Shown: positions 1 to 7,491 of the stretch, piece after piece
How the letters are laid out: every line of letters starts with the position of its first letter
Position numbering within the stretch: the first letter of the stretch is position 1
Origin: Lawsonibacter sp900766145
GTDB taxonomy: Bacteria > Bacillota > Clostridia > Oscillospirales > Oscillospiraceae
DNA length: 64,000 bases
Assembly: GCF_030372275.1 (NCBI RefSeq)
Contig: NZ_JAUDDJ010000011.1
Strand: one strand, 5' to 3'
Translations under genes and position numbers: made by a program
Notes under the pieces: generated by a model
What the model was told of the DNA's origin: nothing
Databases searched by the model: none
Seen by the model: only the letters and a program-made list of their open reading frames with translations

Positions 1-711
1 TCCTTCTTTTCCGGGATCGACTGGGATCAGGTGGACTCTCCGGTGGAGCGGTTGCCCTGGCTGGCCCGCCAGCTGGAGCGCAACACGCCCAAGATTCAGG
101 AGAAACCAGCGAAGGATAGCGAGATTGTTGCCAGAGATATCGATGGCATAAGTAAATCCGTTGAAGTTCAGTGCCAGGCTATCTCTGCTTTTGACAAGGT
201 GCTTCGAGGGTCACAAGAAGAACAGGCGAAATTCTTTGAAAAAATCAATAAATTAGCCTCTGATTTACGTGAGGATTTCGGTAAACGAATTAGAATAATT
301 TCCGAAGAACAAACCGCAAAATTGTGTGACATTGAAAAATCTTATGCCAAGGTTGTTGAGCAATTGATCAACGAGCAACGAGAACAATTATCCGCTATCG
401 AGGGCGCTCAAAAAGAAAGGCATGAAGCCTTAGCCAATGAACAGGCCTTGACCCTAAGTAGAATTGAAAAAACACAGAAAGAAGCATTCGAACAGTTATC
501 TGAAAACCAGTCGGCAATTCTTGAACAGGTTTCCAATGAACAATCTGCTAATTGGGAAAGAGCAATCAAGTTGCTTGAAGAAGAAAAGGCTGCTCTCAAT
601 GAACAAGTTGCTACTATTAAGCAGAAAGTGAAGTCTTCCTATATTGTGGCTGGCGGAGCGGTGGCCTTAACCATCGTTCAGTTATTATTGAATGTATTGG
701 GTGTATTGTAA
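1..711 (+). CDS. Coiled-coil protein with C-terminal membrane anchor (5' partial)
   Basis: The frame is open to the left edge, so the true start probably lies outside the window; a GTG at 31 has no convincing ribosome site. Residues from about 50 to 200 (numbered from the GTG) are a Glu/Gln/Lys/Ala-rich, heptad-like coiled coil. The last 25 residues are a hydrophobic segment that ends at the stop, suggesting a tail-anchored protein. The stop TAA (709-711) directly abuts the ATG of the AAA+ gene, so the two are very likely translationally coupled. The first ~115 bases are GC-rich and the rest AT-rich, which suggests the N-terminus belongs to a different ancestral sequence. I do not recognise the family. 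A structural or adaptor partner of the ATPase is an inference from position. Confidence 0.7.
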   Translation, partial: SFFSGIDWDQVDSPVERLPWLARQLERNTPKIQEKPAKDSEIVARDIDGISKSVEVQCQAISAFDKVLRGSQEEQAKFFEKINKLASDLREDFGKRIRIISEEQTAKLCDIEKSYAKVVEQLINEQREQLSAIEGAQKERHEALANEQALTLSRIEKTQKEAFEQLSENQSAILEQVSNEQSANWERAIKLLEEEKAALNEQVATIKQKVKSSYIVAGGAVALTIVQLLLNVLGVL

Positions 712-1824
712 ATGAGGGACAATGTTTTCAAAGCGGAAATACTGGATTATGCATCCAAACTGGATGCTGTAACAAATTCTTATGGGGAAATCGCCAGAGC
801 AGCATCAGCTGTTGTTGAAGATCACGATAATTCGTCAACAGTATACCTAATCAATCATACATCCAAACTTATCAAGTCAGCCGAGTCATCGAAAGACTTG
901 AAGCGTCTTGCCAATGCCTTAAAAGATAGCATAATGAAATTTTATGGCTATCACTATATTCTCGAATCACAAGACAAGGCGTTAGGCGTCGATGACGATA
1001 CTCGTTCACTTGACGAACTTCTTGAGGACTTGAATAGGCTGATTGGTTTAGAAAGCGTCAAAGCAAAAGTGAATGACCTTATAGCCTTTCAAACTGTCCA
1101 GATGCTCAGGGAAGAGCAAGGATTACATTCCCACAAGGGGACAATGCACCTTGCTTTTACAGGAAATCCCGGAACAGGTAAAACAACAGTTGCCCGTATT
1201 GTTGGGCGGATTTATAAACAGATAGGGCTCTTATCCAAAGGACATTTTGTTGAAGTTTCCAGAACTGATTTGATTGCTGGCTACCAAGGTCAAACTGCAC
1301 TTAAAGTCAAAAAGGTCATCGATGAAGCAAAAGGTGGCGTTTTGTTTATTGATGAAGCGTACAGCATCACAGAAAACGACCACAGTGATTCTTATGGGCG
1401 AGAGTGTCTTACTGAGCTTACAAAAGCACTTGAAGATTACAGGGATGATCTGGTTGTAATTGTTGCTGGATATACAGAGCCGATGAATCATTTCTTTGCA
1501 TCAAACCCTGGACTAAAATCTCGTTTCAATACCTTTATCGAATTTCCAGATTACTCAGCAGAAGAATTGCTGAGTATGTTTATTAAACTATGTGATGAAA
1601 ATGATTACATTTTAGCGGAGGATGTGCAAGATTACGTCTATAACATTCTTCTGAAGCAAGTAGAAGGCAAGGAGAAAAATTTTTCTAATGGCAGACTTGT
1701 AAGGAATATCTACGATGATATAACCATGAACCACGCAAGAAGGACTATAAAAATAGATAAGCCCAGTCGAGATGACTTGGCTCGGATTATTTGCGATGAC
1801 TGTATAAACCTTTGCCGCAATTAA
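712..1824 (+). CDS. AAA+ ATPase of the CbbX/SpoVK (EccA-like) type
   Basis: This is a 370-residue AAA+ protein. After a divergent ~100-residue N-terminal region comes a CbbX/SpoVK-type module with Walker A GNPGTGKTT (151-159), Walker B GGVLFIDEA (208-216) and an arginine finger in GLKSRF (R271). The family remodels proteins: CbbX reactivates Rubisco, SpoVK acts in sporulation and EccA in type VII secretion. The N-terminus resembles none of these, so the substrate is unknown. It starts at the base after the stop of the coiled-coil gene and its codon use is AT-rich, unlike the chromosome to the right. A two-gene defence or envelope module is possible, but no nuclease or protease domain is visible beside it. 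Confidence 0.85.
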   Translation: MRDNVFKAEILDYASKLDAVTNSYGEIARAASAVVEDHDNSSTVYLINHTSKLIKSAESSKDLKRLANALKDSIMKFYGYHYILESQDKALGVDDDTRSLDELLEDLNRLIGLESVKAKVNDLIAFQTVQMLREEQGLHSHKGTMHLAFTGNPGTGKTTVARIVGRIYKQIGLLSKGHFVEVSRTDLIAGYQGQTALKVKKVIDEAKGGVLFIDEAYSITENDHSDSYGRECLTELTKALEDYRDDLVVIVAGYTEPMNHFFASNPGLKSRFNTFIEFPDYSAEELLSMFIKLCDENDYILAEDVQDYVYNILLKQVEGKEKNFSNGRLVRNIYDDITMNHARRTIKIDKPSRDDLARIICDDCINLCRN

Positions 1825-2107
1825 TTCAATAGATCAGTAGGTGGTAGCACCGAAGGAACTGTTAAAGTAATGGCTCTTTCCCAAGGTGAACCGACCGACG
1901 ATTGGATTTGCGGTTTTGTTCCTTGCAGAAGTGGCGGCGTTCCGCGGATTCAACGCAAGCGAAAGCGACCGATATATGAACTATGCCGCCAGCGCAGAAA
2001 GCCGATATGGCTGTATATTCCTTTTTATTTGGTAAGAAAACCTCAAAAGAGCCCTCTTACGGTGTCGGTGGGCCTGATTCCTCTGTTCTGGGATAGCTAC
2101 GACTACG
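1825..2107. other. Degenerate intergenic segment with gene-remnant character
   Basis: This stretch is richer in GC than the AAA+ gene before it. It has short plausible coding stretches in more than one frame, for example a frame ending near 2031 and another from 1870 that runs into the broken gene at 2108. None has a convincing start with a ribosome site. I see a decayed coding region rather than an intact gene, and cannot name its origin. Confidence 0.35.
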
Positions 2108-2456
2108 ATGAGCAAAATCATTGCCACCCTCAAATATCTGCTGTTGGAGCTGACGCCCGGCGCTATTCTTCTGTGCATTCTACCCCGCGGGATCTTTGAG
2201 TGGCTCGCCCCTACTGCTCTTCTTTGCCCTGTCCATCATCCTCAGCAACGAGATGACCTGCTTTTCTCTGGGATTGGTGGGGATTGGTGCCAAAATAGCC
2301 GTCCCTGTTCCGGTCCATGGACTTCGAAACACGGTGGTCATGACCATTCGTTGCTGATTACTTGTCGCGCTGGCGCTGTTCCTTGCAGGTGCGGCGTTGG
2401 AGGTTATCCTGTCCCCATTGATAACAAAGCTCCTGCTGCCACCTGGCGGCTGACGG
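2108..2456 (+). pseudogene. Broken small membrane-protein gene (SpoIIM-like C-terminus, tentative)
   Basis: An ATG at 2108 opens a hydrophobic frame (start MSKIIATLKYLLLELTPG) that continues sensibly only after a shift near 2190-2215, as LFFALSIILSNEMTCFSLG and onward. It then meets an in-frame TGA at about 2356-2358, after which the same frame resumes as LLVALALFLAGAALEVILSP up to the stop near 2456. Rejoined, it would be a protein of about 115 residues with several membrane segments. The last segment resembles the C-terminal helix of the SpoIIM/DUF95 family, but this is recognition by eye. At least one frameshift and one stop make it non-functional. A perfect terminator follows at 2478-2526. 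Confidence 0.5.
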
Positions 2457-2477
2457 CCAGCCACCATCCCCTAATAC

Positions 2478-2526
2478 GACAAGGCTCACCACAGACTTTC
2501 GCCCCGTGGTGAGCCTTGTCCGTTTT
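2478..2526 (+). terminator. Intrinsic terminator
   Basis: A perfect 15-bp inverted repeat (arms 2478-2492 and 2506-2520) is followed by TTTTT at 2522-2526. It ends rightward transcription from the AAA+ and broken-gene segment. Confidence 0.8.
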
Positions 2527-2594
2527 TGCAAACCATACACCGCAGTCCGTTGGCAGAAAACTTACCACCTTGCGAGAGCAAGTGGTTTCCTTGT

Positions 2595-2638
2595 CCAATA
2601 AAAAATTAGGACCTGCGGTGCTCCACAAGTCCTAATTT
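2595..2638 (-). terminator. Second hairpin with T-run on the minus strand
   Basis: The arms AAATTAGGAC (2603-2612) and GTCCTAATTT (2629-2638) form a stem. On the minus strand it runs into a T-rich tract. It lies about 155 bases beyond the stop of the HEPN gene and may be a back-up terminator. Confidence 0.55.
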
Positions 2639-2744
2639 CTCCCACACCTATGGGACTTAGCCAGCCTGGAAGGAACATTTCATAGAGGTGACATCACGAC
2701 GGTCTCATATGGCAGTATATATGGGATTGATTTTATATGCTTGA

Positions 2745-2785
2745 AGCAAAATCCGAGCCCATCTGAAGCAGATAGGCTTGGATTT
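2745..2785 (-). terminator. Terminator of the HEPN gene
   Basis: The arms AAATCCGAGCC (2749-2759) and GGCTTGGATTT (2775-2785) pair with one G-U. On the minus strand the stem ends in TTTT, just after the stop codon of the 606-residue HEPN protein. Confidence 0.65.
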
Positions 2786-2793
2786 CTTCGAAA

Positions 2794-4614
2794 TTAGATA
2801 ATTTCAATTACTCCTGTAGGCAATACATCCGTGAGAGTCATGCCGCCCTCTTTCAGCAACTCATAATAAGTCCGGTAGCTTTCCAAAATAATTGCGTAGG
2901 CCTCTTCAACTGTGGAAACATTTTTGTGTTCAACATAATATACAACTTCGCTCATTAATTGAGCCAAATATGTATATAGATGCTCAATATATATAACAAG
3001 CGATTTTTGTTCCCGGAAGGCCGAATGAGTTATTTCGTTACGAATACGATATAATCTTTGGATATGCCATCTGATTTTTTGAACGTAGTGGTCAAATTTT
3101 TGAAGAATTGCAGCCTGATCATTTAATAATTCATATATCTCATTGCAACGATACTCTAATAGTGAGTTCACTCCACACCGCGCGAGTAATACTGGATAAT
3201 CTTGTGAACTGCGGAAAATAGAAATTAATTTTTTAACAAGTTCTTTTTTGTTGGTTGATTGCATATCAAGATTGAGAGTGGTATCCATTTTAAAACCACA
3301 TCTAATACAATCTTCAGAGAAGTTCCGAACAATCCTATAGAAATATCTAATGCACAGTATTTCTGGCAACACAAGTTTGACATGAGAAATTATATCTGAA
3401 TATTGGCCTGTTCTCATGACTGATTCTAAAGCAATCCACAACGAGATATACTTTGTCTCTTGGAAGAGTGACGATCTGCTTAGATTAGTATATGCAAAAG
3501 CTGCACTAAGCTTTGTGGTAATGTGTTCTTTTGAGGTGTCAGTAAAAATGCGATTAGTATCCTCAAACACTCCATTATTGCTATCAATATAGTCATAGGT
3601 TCTGAATATATCAGTTAGGCGCAGCGCTGTAGCCATATGTGTTGTATCATTATATACGACAATTTGAGGAGTATTGGCAATCCACGGACTGATAGTATTA
3701 TAAAAAGTTGCAATGCTAAGTTTGCTGTTCAATGTATTGATTACAGCCAGTACCCCTGAATACAAGTCAGGTGCAGATATTTCCGAAATAATGTATGTTG
3801 TTTCTGCATTAAGTTTCGAATATAAATCTGTTTTGTTTTCATCTGCATCAGCGATTATCTCTCGTCCTGTGTTAATGTTAAAACCTACAGCACGGATAAC
3901 ATCACGCACATTGTCTGCTCCCATACCAGATCTTGTTTCAAGTTTAATGCTGTAGTAAACTTGAAACTCTGTATTCCCTCCAGTGGTAATTTGGTTCTCA
4001 AAAGATCTCCATTGTTCAGGTGCGCTTTTTTCTGATTCGAAAAGTTCGGATAACAAAAATAATCCTTTTGCAGACCACCCCATAAAGATGCATTGGCTTA
4101 TTAAAGCCTTCATACACATTTCTGTCCAAGGTTTGTTCTGTGCATCAAGGCTATCTTTCAATTCTCTTAAAATATATTCAAGGTAGTGTTCTTTTAATTG
4201 GCAAATTGGAGACTTTAGTTGAAATTTTAATCTATTTAATGAAATGTACTGTGCCCCATTTTTGTCATCAAGTATATCTCCACGAGACTTGCCTTCAATT
4301 TTTCCGCCCAAAATGCGAAGAAGTAGATTCTTTAAAGGGCGATTGTGCTTCTCCAAAATTTGATCGCATCTTACAATTGTTAGCGCTTCTTCTTTACAAT
4401 CATCAACATTAATCCTTGAGGTTAGCAGCCCAGACATGGTTTTTTCGATAACATCACTCAACTCGATACATGCAACGCAAGAATTCAAAATATTATACTG
4501 ATACATATCTAATGTCCTACTCTCAAGGAGCTCCTGCCATCTCTGATAGAAAAAAATGTATTTTTCATCTACATGGCGTTGTTGTAACCTGTGGTCGTTA
4601 CTATTGCTTAACAT
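2794..4614 (-). CDS. Large HEPN-motif protein, candidate defence RNase
   Basis: This is a 606-residue soluble protein with no overall family I can name. Near the C-terminus (about 525-530) is RNEITH in the context RLYRIRNEITHS. This matches the R-x4-6-H active-site motif of HEPN RNases, where R-N-x3-H is the commonest form. The surrounding helices (YIEHLYTYLAQLMSEVVYYV) suit a HEPN bundle. The N-terminal ~450 residues are mixed alpha/beta and could be a sensing part, as in ApeA-type anti-phage proteins of similar size. The gene is AT-rich and sits alone, 65 bases from a divergently transcribed structured RNA. It starts at ATG 4612-4614 with GAAGGGA upstream. Role in defence or as a toxin is inferred from the motif and the setting. 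Confidence 0.7.
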   Translation of the reverse strand: MLSNSNDHRLQQRHVDEKYIFFYQRWQELLESRTLDMYQYNILNSCVACIELSDVIEKTMSGLLTSRINVDDCKEEALTIVRCDQILEKHNRPLKNLLLRILGGKIEGKSRGDILDDKNGAQYISLNRLKFQLKSPICQLKEHYLEYILRELKDSLDAQNKPWTEMCMKALISQCIFMGWSAKGLFLLSELFESEKSAPEQWRSFENQITTGGNTEFQVYYSIKLETRSGMGADNVRDVIRAVGFNINTGREIIADADENKTDLYSKLNAETTYIISEISAPDLYSGVLAVINTLNSKLSIATFYNTISPWIANTPQIVVYNDTTHMATALRLTDIFRTYDYIDSNNGVFEDTNRIFTDTSKEHITTKLSAAFAYTNLSRSSLFQETKYISLWIALESVMRTGQYSDIISHVKLVLPEILCIRYFYRIVRNFSEDCIRCGFKMDTTLNLDMQSTNKKELVKKLISIFRSSQDYPVLLARCGVNSLLEYRCNEIYELLNDQAAILQKFDHYVQKIRWHIQRLYRIRNEITHSAFREQKSLVIYIEHLYTYLAQLMSEVVYYVEHKNVSTVEEAYAIILESYRTYYELLKEGGMTLTDVLPTGVIEII

Positions 4615-4643
4615 AAACTACATTTTCCCTTCGTAAAATTCGG

Positions 4644-4672
4644 TTGACAGTTATTTAAAAATAGCATATAAT
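4644..4672 (+). promoter_or_regulatory. Perfect consensus sigma-A promoter for the small RNA
   Basis: TTGACA (4644-4649) and TATAAT (4667-4672) are separated by exactly 17 bases. Transcription would start near 4679 and run rightward, away from the HEPN gene. Both hexamers match consensus exactly, implying strong constitutive expression. Confidence 0.85.
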
Positions 4673-4678
4673 AAAAGT

Positions 4679-4767
4679 GTGGAGTTAATCCACATTAAAT
4701 TGCTATAAAGAGGTAGATTCTTTAGTGTTGAGGCTTTGCCCGCACGAAAAGAACTAACCTCTTTTTT
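4679..4767 (+). ncRNA. Structured small RNA divergent from the HEPN gene
   Basis: The predicted transcript is about 89 nt. It opens with a small hairpin, TGTGGA-GTTAA-TCCACA (4678-4694). It ends with a long interrupted stem: AAAGAGGT (4707-4714) pairs with ACCTCTTT (4757-4764), extended by TTCTTT with AAAGAA. The loop holds a smaller GGC-TTT-GCC hairpin, and the stem runs into TTTTTT at 4762-4767. No open frame with a ribosome site fits in it. The perfect promoter, two stem-loops and terminator point to a free small RNA. Pairing of HEPN proteins with a dedicated RNA is known for AbiF-type systems. Likeness to those is inferred from layout only; I did not recognise the sequence. Confidence 0.65.
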
Positions 4768-5373
4768 ATTATATGCTTTTTTCTACATTATACAACCAAG
4801 TTTTACATTACATTGGTATACATTTGGAGATAGGATATGTTACTGGTTTTACTTATCTCATAGATTTCTCTGCAGCATCGCTCGGAGTTGCCAAGAACCT
4901 TTCATCTCAACACTGAGCCTGAGGGAAATTTCTTCATCTCGTGATACAGTGAACAGACGATCCGCACTGCTTCCGATACATTCGGATGAAGTTCAGTGAT
5001 ATCGGTATTGTAATCTTTCCAATAACCAAATGGTGGCGTAATTACAATACTTTCCTACTGTTTCTGGAATACACGGACCAGTTTGTTTACCAACATCCCT
5101 GGCGTAATAGTCTATCATCAGACCACAGAGGCTGATAATCAAATTGTCCATATCCCCCGTTGATAATTAATGAACAGTGTAGTCTGGGCAATATGCCAAC
5201 CAAGTTGCAGCAGATTTTTCATGAACAAAGAAGATGTATATGAAACAACCGCAAGCCATCAGAAAAGATGACTTGCGGTTGTTTCATTTGTTCCGTACCG
5301 GTAGTGCCCCTGGGGGTTCAGTTTGTTTCCCTATGAGATGGAGCACTTTGCTCCGGGCGTTTTGCCATTTAAA
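4768..5373. other. Non-coding or decayed segment at the right edge of the AT-rich island
   Basis: No convincing gene is present. A 52-codon frame on the minus strand (4993-5151) has GGGGGA a few bases before its ATG but resembles nothing I know and may be a remnant. The base composition changes to GC-rich at about 5340, where the neighbouring chromosomal gene begins. Confidence 0.4.
5241..5286. terminator. Bidirectional hairpin at the island/chromosome border
   Basis: A perfect 15-bp inverted repeat (5241-5255 with 5272-5286, core AAACAACCGCAAG) has A-rich and T-rich flanks on both sides. It would terminate the leftward msmX transcript (stop at 5374) and anything from the island. Confidence 0.65.
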
Positions 5374-6507
5374 TTAGTCGGCCAGCAGGCTCTTCTCGGT
5401 GGTGGGGTCGAAGAGGTGGATGAGCTGGCTGCGGAAGGTGAAGCCCATCTTGGTGCCGTAGGGCACACCAGCGCGGAACTGAGCGGGCAGCTCGGTGGTC
5501 TGGATACGCATAACCACGTTCTGCTGCTTCTCACCCTCGCCCACGGTGGCGTGGAGATAGAACTCGCTGCCCATCAGCTCGGACACCTCGACGGTGCACT
5601 GGATGGCGTTGCCGCCCTCGGTCTGGACGGTGATGTGCTCGGGACGCACGCCCACGATCACGTCGGCGTTGCCCTGGCCCTTAGCGGCCAGCTTCTGAGC
5701 CATCTCGTCGGTGACGGGGATGGTGGCGCCCATGCACTGGATCTGATAGCCGGCGCCGGTCTTCTCCAGCTTGCCGTTGAAGAAGTTCATCTGAGGAGTG
5801 CCGATAAAGCCGGCCACGAACAGGTTCACGGGGGTGTCAAAGACCTGCTGGGGGGTGCCGATCTGCTGGACAAAGCCGTCCTTCATGATGACGATGCGGT
5901 CGCCCAGGGTCATAGCCTCGGTCTGGTCGTGGGTTACGTAGATAAAGGTGGTGTTGATGCGCTGACGCAGCTTGATGATCTCAGCACGCATCTGGTTACG
6001 CAGCTTGGCGTCCAGGTTGGACAGAGGCTCGTCCATCAGCAGCACCTTGGGCTCACGGACGATGGCGCGGCCGATGGCCACACGCTGACGCTGGCCGCCG
6101 GACAGAGCCTTGGGCTTACGGTCCAGATACTGAGTAATGTCCAGGATCTCGGCGGCCTGGTTGACCCGCCGGGCAATCTCTTCCTTATCCATCTTGCGCA
6201 GCTTCAGGGGGAATTCCATGTTCTCCCGCACGGTCATGTGGGGATACAGAGCGTAGCTCTGGAAGACCATGGCGATGTCGCGGTCCTTGGGCTCCACATC
6301 GTTGACCAGCCGGTCGTCGATGCGCAGCTCGCCCTTGGAGATCTCCTCCAGGCCGGCCACCATACGAAGGGTGGTGGACTTACCGCAGCCGGAGGGTCCA
6401 ACCAGAACGATAAACTCCTTGTCGGCGATCTCCAGGTTGAAATCGCTCACCGCGGTGACGTTTCCGTCATAGATCTTGAAGATGTGCTGAAGGCTCACAG
6501 TAGACAT
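5374..6507 (-). CDS. msmX: Sugar ABC transporter ATP-binding protein, MsmX/UgpC type
   Basis: This 377-residue ATPase energises carbohydrate ABC importers (CUT1 class) at the inner face of the membrane. Visible motifs are Walker A GPSGCGKST (37-45), Q-loop Q83, signature LSGGQ (135-139) and Walker B LLMDEP (156-161), then a C-terminal OB-fold regulatory domain with the GVRPEH motif. The length is normal for MsmX/UgpC. No permease or binding-protein genes adjoin it. That fits the stand-alone, shared ATPase known from Bacillus and Streptococcus. The ATG lacks a Shine-Dalgarno sequence but is preceded by a long leader with its own short frames. Confidence 0.93.
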   Translation of the reverse strand: MSTVSLQHIFKIYDGNVTAVSDFNLEIADKEFIVLVGPSGCGKSTTLRMVAGLEEISKGELRIDDRLVNDVEPKDRDIAMVFQSYALYPHMTVRENMEFPLKLRKMDKEEIARRVNQAAEILDITQYLDRKPKALSGGQRQRVAIGRAIVREPKVLLMDEPLSNLDAKLRNQMRAEIIKLRQRINTTFIYVTHDQTEAMTLGDRIVIMKDGFVQQIGTPQQVFDTPVNLFVAGFIGTPQMNFFNGKLEKTGAGYQIQCMGATIPVTDEMAQKLAAKGQGNADVIVGVRPEHITVQTEGGNAIQCTVEVSELMGSEFYLHATVGEGEKQQNVVMRIQTTELPAQFRAGVPYGTKMGFTFRSQLIHLFDPTTEKSLLAD

Positions 6508-6766
6508 GGGCTCAGGCCGTAGTACGCTCGCCTCTGCTCACGTACCTCCCTGTCCGGGAGCGAAACCCTGACAGGATTACGACAGGTCTCCACACTGCCG
6601 CACCGCCGGCCGGCGGCTAATATTTTCCTCCTTTTTTCTGGTCCGGATGGCTATTTGGAATGGAGTAGCGCTCCGGCCTGCAAATGATGGAATGCGGCTG
6701 CCAGAGATTCTGGGCAGAAAACGCTTCCTGCCCCTTATAATACCCCATAGTTCCATCTGCCTGCAA
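6508..6766 (-). promoter_or_regulatory. Promoter and long structured leader of msmX
   Basis: On the minus strand TTGCAG (6761-6766) and TATTAT (6737-6742) are 18 bases apart, giving a start near 6730 and a ~220-base leader. It contains AAAGGAGG at about 6630 followed by an ATT-initiated 14-codon frame. A hairpin follows (arms 6549-6554 and 6570-6575), then GGGAGG before a 9-codon GTG frame whose TGA lies 4 bases ahead of the msmX ATG. Translational coupling or attenuation is possible; no known riboswitch was recognised. Confidence 0.45.
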
Positions 6767-6826
6767 CTATATTCGTTTCGTCTGAACAGAGAATTTTAAG
6801 CGCTCAGTTCAGTGCTTTTTCCCAAT

Positions 6827-6877
6827 AAATCTACATTTGTATTTTACCTTGACGAATGTAGATTTACGGAGTATGAT
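6827..6877 (+). promoter_or_regulatory. Promoter and operator of the tetR-mmpL operon
   Basis: TTGACG (6849-6854) and TATGAT (6872-6877) are 17 bases apart. An 11-bp perfect inverted repeat, AAATCTACATT (6827-6837) and AATGTAGATTT (6855-6865), places one arm inside the promoter spacer. It is the likely autoregulatory site of the TetR protein encoded next. Confidence 0.75.
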
Positions 6878-6906
6878 AGTCCCATTCCAAACAAGGAGAG
6901 GTTACT

Positions 6907-7482
6907 ATGGAATACGGAAACGAGGAACATCTGGATCTGCGCCAGCGCAAGACCCGCAAGCTGTTGGTAGAGGCTCTGGCCCAGCTGTTGGAGGAGAAGT
7001 CTTTCCAGGAGCTGTCGGTCACTGATATCTGCCGCCGGGCTATGGTACACCGCACCACCTTCTACGCCCACTTCAACGACAAGCAGGAGCTTCTGCGCTA
7101 TCTGCTGGAGGGCCTGGAGCGGGAGTGCGCCGCCACCTGCCTGCCTCAGGACCCGGAGCGCAGCCCCCGGGAGTATTTGCTCACCGCCGCCCGCAACGTA
7201 TTTCAGTTCTTTGCCCAGCGCCGGGCACTGTATCGCTCCTGTCTCAACAGCGGCGCGGACACCCTTGCCCACACCCTGGAGGACTGCGCTGCCGGGGAGC
7301 TGTGCCGCTTGCTGTCGGAGCCCCGCTTCCGGGCCGTCTCCCCCCAGGTGGATCCCCAGGTGGCCGCCCACTTCTATACCGGCGCCATGCTCTCCCTCAT
7401 CCGCTGGTGGCTCTCCAGCGATGAGCCTCTCCCCACCAGCCACTTGCTGTCCAACCTGGAACAATTCATTCCCATTCAGTGA
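6907..7482 (+). CDS. TetR/AcrR family transcriptional repressor
   Basis: A 191-residue regulator. Residues ~10-58 form the TetR helix-turn-helix (SVTDICRRAMVHRTTFYAHF), followed by a helical C-terminal sensing domain of the kind found in the TetR_C_11-like group. AAGGAG precedes the ATG at a good distance. It is the first gene of an operon with an MMPL exporter (9 bases downstream) and a GLUG surface protein. The inverted repeat in its promoter suggests it represses this operon until a ligand, probably an exported substrate, binds. That ligand is unknown. Confidence 0.9.
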   Translation: MEYGNEEHLDLRQRKTRKLLVEALAQLLEEKSFQELSVTDICRRAMVHRTTFYAHFNDKQELLRYLLEGLERECAATCLPQDPERSPREYLLTAARNVFQFFAQRRALYRSCLNSGADTLAHTLEDCAAGELCRLLSEPRFRAVSPQVDPQVAAHFYTGAMLSLIRWWLSSDEPLPTSHLLSNLEQFIPIQ

Positions 7483-7491
7483 GGCACTCTT

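Noticed and set aside
4736..4999. 87-codon frame downstream of the small-RNA promoter
   Set aside because: It starts at TTG inside the RNA's terminal stem, has no ribosome site, and continues past the terminator; the RNA is better read as non-coding.
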